In this document: in pieces, positions 5,291-8,401 of the stretch
Position numbering within the stretch: position 1 is the first letter of the stretch
Layout: each line of letters opens with the position of its first letter
Origin: Clostridium sp.
GTDB taxonomy: Bacteria > Bacillota > Clostridia > Clostridiales > Clostridiaceae
DNA: 8,401 nt
NCBI GenBank assembly: GCA_018372555.1
Contig: JAHAIU010000119.1
Location: 1-8,401 of the forward strand
Direction: 5' to 3'
Notes under the pieces: model-generated
Told to the model about the DNA's origin: nothing
The model's database searches: none
What the model saw: only the letters and a program-made list of their open reading frames with translations
Translations under genes and position numbers: made by a program

Positions 5291-7636
5291 TTATTCACTT
5301 CTAAGTGCTTCTACTGGATTTTTTCTTGCTGCCATTTTTGATGGTATCCATCCACCTAACATAGTAAGTGTAACACTTATTATTAATAATGATATTGCAT
5401 GTACTGGATTTAATTTTGCTACTGACTCTAACTCTGTCATTTTATATAGAATACTGTTTATTGGTATTGTAAGTATCCATGCAATTGATATACCTAATAC
5501 ACCTGAACCAGTTCCTATTATGAATGTTTCAGCATTAAATACTCTAGTAATATCTTTTTTTCTAGCTCCAAGTGCTCTTAATACCCCTATTTCTTTAGTT
5601 CTCTCAAGAACTGATATATAAGTTATAATACCTACCATTATTAAAGATACAACTAATGATGTAGCTGCAAATGCAACTAAAACTATAGTTATTCCATCCA
5701 TAATTCCACCAGTCATGTCTGATAGCACCTTTGATAAATCAGTATATACTATTTTATCATCAGATGACTTATTTTCATTATAGTCATCTAAGTAAGATAT
5801 AACTTGATCTTTATTTTCAAAGCTCTTTGGATATAACATAATTGCATATGGAGTCTCATCTCCGCCAAAATATGCTACTAAATTTTTCTTAGTCTCTTCA
5901 TCAACAGCTTCTCTTGACATGACATTATAGTCTGCATCTTTTTGAGCTTGTACTATATCAGAGTCCTTAGCTCTCTCTATAACTAGTTCAGTTAAGTCAT
6001 CACTATAAGCGATCCCTTCACCTATTAAGGAAATGCCAGCTTCTTCTTTGATACGTACTACACCACTTAATGTTAATGTAACTGAATCATCTGAGTTATA
6101 CATTTTTTCATAATCACTTGAAGGCATAAATGTATTAAATTGTGTTTTTTCATAATAATCATTATTTGAAATAAGCTTAAACTCCATACCTACTAGATCT
6201 TTGAATTTGATACTCTCTAAATCAGTTGTATCTATTCCAAGATTCTTCATAGCATTTACATCTACTCTATTTTTAGAATCTACTATAAGTACTAAATCTG
6301 TCTTTGAATTAGGATATTCCCCTTCTAATAAATCATAGTTTTTTTCTATAAATGATATACTATCATCCTTTGTAGAACTAGGATAAGAAGCTAACCCTGC
6401 ACCCATTTGACTACTTTGTGATGAATTACTTTTATCACTAGTGCTAAAAGCTATAGGTTCTATTTTACCATCAAATTTTCTTAAAAGATTCATAGATGCT
6501 ATTCTTGTATAACCTATAGTATCTACAAGTTCTGGGTCTATTCCTTTAATATAATCTACATACTCTTCTGATATATTATTTGTATGTATTAATGTATTTT
6601 CACTTGGATCATATAAATAAACCTCATCTGAGTCTACATATTCAGATGTTCCTGTAGCCTTTTCTTTCATTTCTTCTCTTCTAGATTCCATGGCTTCTTT
6701 AGAAATTTCTTGAGTTTGCTTTGAAATAGTAATTGGATATTCTGCTAGTGCATCTTCTTGCATTTCTGCTATTTTAGCATCAAATCCATTTGATAAACTA
6801 AGTATAACAGCAATTCCTATAATACCAATACTTGATGCAAGAGCTGTTAAAAATGTTCTTCCTTTTTTAGTTTTTATATTCATTGCTGATAATTTTAAAG
6901 CTGTAAAAAAGCTCATGCTTGTTTTCTTTAATGAATATTCTTCTTTTTTACTTTCAACAATTAGTGGGTTTGAATCTGATACTATATTTCCATCTCTAAA
7001 TTCTACAATTCTATCAGCATAATCCTGAGCTAATTCTGGATTATGAGTAACCATTATAACTAATTTATCCTTTGATATTTCTTTTATTAACTCCATTATT
7101 TGCACACTAGTTTTTGTATCCAGTGCTCCAGTAGGCTCGTCCGCAAGAATTATATCTGGATCATTTGCTAAAGCTCTTGCAATTGCAACTCTTTGCATTT
7201 GACCTCCTGATAGTTGATTAGGCTTTTTATGCACATGGTCTTTTAGTCCTACTCTTCCAAGAGCTTCAAGCGCCTTTTCCCTTTTTACCTTAGCTGAAAT
7301 TCCACTTAAAGTCATACCCATTTCAACATTTGAAACTATATCTAAATGCCCTATTAAGTTATAACTTTGGAATATAAACCCTATACTATTATTTCTGTAA
7401 GAATCCCATTCAGAATCTGAAAATTCCTTTGTTGATTTCCCATTAATAATTAAATCTCCTGAATCATACTTATCAAGTCCACCAATAACATTTAAACATG
7501 TTGTTTTTCCTGATCCACTGGGACCTAATATTGCTACGAATTCATTTTCTCTAAAATTTAAAGATACACCATCTAGTGCTACCTGAGTAAACTCACCTGT
7601 GGTATAACTTTTCTTTATATTTTTTAATGTAAGCAT
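5291..7636 (-). CDS. MacB-like ABC transporter, ATPase fused to FtsX-type permease
   Basis: A 781-residue single-chain transporter. The N-terminal ATPase (1-225) has Walker A GPSGSGKTT (38-46), Q-loop Q90, signature LSGGQ (142-146), Walker B IILADEP with catalytic E167, and H-loop H198, all intact and of the LolD/MacB type. TM1 follows (about 263-284), then a large extracellular domain (about 285-645), then three closing helices (about 648-675, 704-730, 745-765). The FtsX loop ERTKEIGVLRALGARKKDI is at 678-696. This is the type VII (MacB/FtsX) arrangement, in which ATP hydrolysis drives movements of the outside domain rather than classical transport through the membrane. The extracellular part (~360 residues) is larger than in MacB and carries a Ser/Gln/Thr-rich stretch (398-424). 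No membrane-fusion partner is encoded nearby. The start has an excellent AAGGAGGT site. The likely role is export of, or resistance to, an antimicrobial or envelope-stress molecule; the substrate is unknown. Confidence 0.92.
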   Translation of the reverse strand: MLTLKNIKKSYTTGEFTQVALDGVSLNFRENEFVAILGPSGSGKTTCLNVIGGLDKYDSGDLIINGKSTKEFSDSEWDSYRNNSIGFIFQSYNLIGHLDIVSNVEMGMTLSGISAKVKREKALEALGRVGLKDHVHKKPNQLSGGQMQRVAIARALANDPDIILADEPTGALDTKTSVQIMELIKEISKDKLVIMVTHNPELAQDYADRIVEFRDGNIVSDSNPLIVESKKEEYSLKKTSMSFFTALKLSAMNIKTKKGRTFLTALASSIGIIGIAVILSLSNGFDAKIAEMQEDALAEYPITISKQTQEISKEAMESRREEMKEKATGTSEYVDSDEVYLYDPSENTLIHTNNISEEYVDYIKGIDPELVDTIGYTRIASMNLLRKFDGKIEPIAFSTSDKSNSSQSSQMGAGLASYPSSTKDDSISFIEKNYDLLEGEYPNSKTDLVLIVDSKNRVDVNAMKNLGIDTTDLESIKFKDLVGMEFKLISNNDYYEKTQFNTFMPSSDYEKMYNSDDSVTLTLSGVVRIKEEAGISLIGEGIAYSDDLTELVIERAKDSDIVQAQKDADYNVMSREAVDEETKKNLVAYFGGDETPYAIMLYPKSFENKDQVISYLDDYNENKSSDDKIVYTDLSKVLSDMTGGIMDGITIVLVAFAATSLVVSLIMVGIITYISVLERTKEIGVLRALGARKKDITRVFNAETFIIGTGSGVLGISIAWILTIPINSILYKMTELESVAKLNPVHAISLLIISVTLTMLGGWIPSKMAARKNPVEALRSE

Positions 7637-7642
7637 AATTGT

Positions 7643-7650
7643 ACCTCCTT
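7643..7650 (-). promoter_or_regulatory. Ribosome binding site of the ABC transporter
   Basis: Minus-strand AAGGAGGT, near-perfect complement to 16S rRNA, six bases before the ATG at 7634-7636. High translation initiation is expected. Confidence 0.8.
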
Positions 7651-7663
7651 GATGCTAATAAAC

Positions 7664-7700
7664 ATAATATACACATGCTACATTAACTTAATATTAACTT
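7664..7700 (-). promoter_or_regulatory. Transporter promoter with 11-bp tandem repeat, likely response-regulator site
   Basis: On the minus strand two 11-bp units, AAGTTAATATT (7690-7700) and AAGTTAATGTA (7679-7689), share their first eight bases and sit exactly one helical turn apart. Downstream is a -10 candidate, TATATT (7666-7671) or TATTAT (7664-7669). The matching -35 position (about 7689-7694) does not resemble TTGACA and lies within the repeats. A weak -35 covered by a tandem direct repeat with 11-bp spacing is the standard layout for promoters activated by OmpR/PhoB-family regulators, and such a regulator is encoded downstream. The repeat is seen; binding is inferred. Confidence 0.55.
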
Positions 7701-7842
7701 TTCCCAATTATATTTAGTTTCTTTAATTCTTTCTTATAAAAACCCATTAATTTATAATAAAAGCCATTTAAATTATACAAATAAATTTATTTACTTTATT
7801 CTTCTTTTTCTATGCATAATATTTTACAAAATAAATTTAATA

Positions 7843-7871
7843 TTGACATATATGTAATTTATTGGTATTCT
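7843..7871 (+). promoter_or_regulatory. Sigma-A-like promoter in front of the symporter remnant
   Basis: A consensus TTGACA (7843-7848), a 17-base spacer and TATTCT (7866-7871). Transcription would start near 7878, exactly where recognisable transporter coding sequence begins, so any transcript would lack a start codon and ribosome site for it. It may be chance in AT-rich DNA or a promoter brought close by a deletion. Confidence 0.35.
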
Positions 7872-7876
7872 TTTAA

Positions 7877-8095
7877 TTCACAGATTTTATAACTATTGTA
7901 TTTTCTCCAATAGGCGCATTAATAACTGCAACAGTATTCTTCTACATTCTTGATCCAAAAGAAACTTTAAATAAGTTAAATTTGGGTGATAAACATAAAA
8001 TAGGAATGTAGTTTATGAATTTTGGTAAGTATATTTTTGTACCAACTACTATTCTTGTTATAATATTAGGATTAATATATGGTGGCATTGGTTAA
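7877..8095 (+). pseudogene. C-terminal remnant of a sodium:neurotransmitter-symporter-like (NSS/SNF) transporter
   Basis: One frame, preceded by a stop at 7874-7876, reads DFITIVFSPIGALITATVFF, then YILDPKETLNKLNLG and DKHKIGM. It meets TAG (8009-8011) and continues in the same frame FMNFGKYIFVPTTIL, VIILGLIYGGIG, ending TAA 8093-8095. Two membrane segments separated by a polar loop, the P(I/L)GALIT pattern and the closing KYIFVP...ILG helix fit the last two helices of bacterial NSS transporters (usually 440-500 residues, 11-12 helices). TAG most likely replaces a TGG tryptophan codon (M-W-F). At least 350 N-terminal residues are missing, so the gene is dead. The family call rests on a short stretch and is moderate. 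Confidence 0.6.
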
Positions 8096-8113
8096 TATCT
8101 AAGAAAGCTAATA

Positions 8114-8228
8114 GTGCTGTCGCATGATGAAAAATTAATGAAAAAACTTAATTTTAGTAATTCTGTAAGAATTACATCAATAATTCTTTATTTTTAATTA
8201 TTAATTTGGGCTGTTTGTGCGACAGCCC
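8114..8228. mobile_element. MITE-like or decayed IS element with GCTGTCGCA inverted ends
   Basis: GCTGTCGCA (8116-8124) and TGCGACAGC (8218-8226) are perfect 9-bp inverted ends about 115 bases apart. The right end reads GGGGCTGTCGCAC on the minus strand, a pattern similar to the GGGGCTGTC... tips of IS1182-type elements. Nested inside are AAATTAAT/ATTAATTT (8132-8139 and 8200-8207) and a perfect hairpin GTAATTC/GAATTAC (8157-8163 and 8169-8175), so the whole unit can fold on itself. GGGCTGT/ACAGCCC (8208-8214 and 8222-8228) also makes a local hairpin at the right end. There is no coding capacity. No clear target-site duplication is visible. Confidence 0.5.
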
Positions 8229-8237
8229 CATACTATA

Positions 8238-8401
8238 TTAATATAATGTTGATTTATCCCAATTATTATCAGCAGCGTCAGATTCACTAACTTCTAAACT
8301 AGTTTTAATATAATTGCTATCCTTCTCTTAAATAATATCCATAATTAATTGAGTTAGTTCTTGAAGAGTAGCTTGTCCATTAATTAATGGCTTCTTCTTC
8401 A
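8238..8401 (-). pseudogene. Small unidentified protein gene with in-frame stop, at window edge
   Basis: The minus-strand frame entering from the right edge reads KKKPLINGQATLQELTQLIM, DII, a TAA (8328-8330), then EKDSNYIKTSLEVSESDAAD, NNWDKSTLY and TAA (8238-8240). The bases at the edge (TG then AAG AAG AAG) would give a start codon if the next base outside is A, G or T, making the unbroken product about 54 residues. Both halves have the same ordinary, amphipathic protein-like composition, so the internal TAA probably replaced CAA (Q). I do not recognise the family. If the first stop is real, only about 24 residues are made. Confidence 0.4.

Noticed and set aside
7781..7800. Palindrome AAATAAATTTATTT as an operator
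   Set aside because: It is built only of A and T in a region of more than 80% AT, where such symmetry arises easily, and it is not placed near a convincing promoter element.
8208..8228. GGGCTGT/ACAGCCC hairpin as an ordinary transcription terminator
   Set aside because: Neither strand has a T-run directly after the stem, and its sequence coincides with the end of the inverted-repeat element, so a mobile-element tip explains it better.
1..8401. CRISPR array, tRNA, rRNA or toxin-antitoxin pair
   Set aside because: Both strands were read for evenly spaced direct repeats, cloverleaf-like segments and paired small ORFs with ribosome sites; none was convincing.

Overview
The window is AT-rich throughout. 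It has strong AGGAGG-type ribosome binding sites, mostly ATG starts with one GTG start, and A/T-flanked intrinsic terminators. This fits a low-GC Gram-positive organism, most likely one of the Clostridia (inference from composition and protein families; the species cannot be named from the sequence alone).

Layout. Bases 1-107 (+) are the tail of an unidentified membrane protein. It converges on a YjeM-like APC amino acid permease (148-1557, -) across a shared bidirectional terminator. Bases 1811-2748 are a decay zone. It holds a frameshifted DUF421 (YetF-like) membrane gene (+), a minus-strand terminator inside its broken end, and a short minus-strand ORF whose N-terminus is an NAD(P)-binding Rossmann/SDR protein and whose C-terminus is unrelated and possibly transposase-derived. 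A promoter with a palindrome plus direct repeat lies in front of that ORF. A minus-strand terminator (2867-2898) and a small relic resembling an FtsX permease (2906-2992) lead into the intact core.

The core (3006-7636, all -) is a sensing and efflux module. A one-piece MacB-like ABC transporter (ATPase plus FtsX permease, 781 aa) lies upstream. After a hairpin and an AT-rich gap comes an OmpR-family response regulator that overlaps its membrane histidine kinase by 8 bases. The most informative regulatory signal is a tandem repeat (AAGTTAAT twice, 11 bp apart) just upstream of the transporter's probable -10 element. That is the usual geometry of an OmpR-family binding site. The working model is that the kinase senses an envelope stress or compound and the regulator activates the transporter.

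The right end (7843-8401) is degraded again. It holds the C-terminus of a sodium:neurotransmitter-symporter-like transporter with an in-frame TAG, a ~115-bp MITE-like element with GCTGTCGCA inverted ends, and a small minus-strand ORF with an in-frame TAA at the window edge.

I see no CRISPR array, tRNA, rRNA or clearly novel multi-gene system. The noteworthy points are the clustered gene decay around an intact two-component/ABC module and several regulatory structures.
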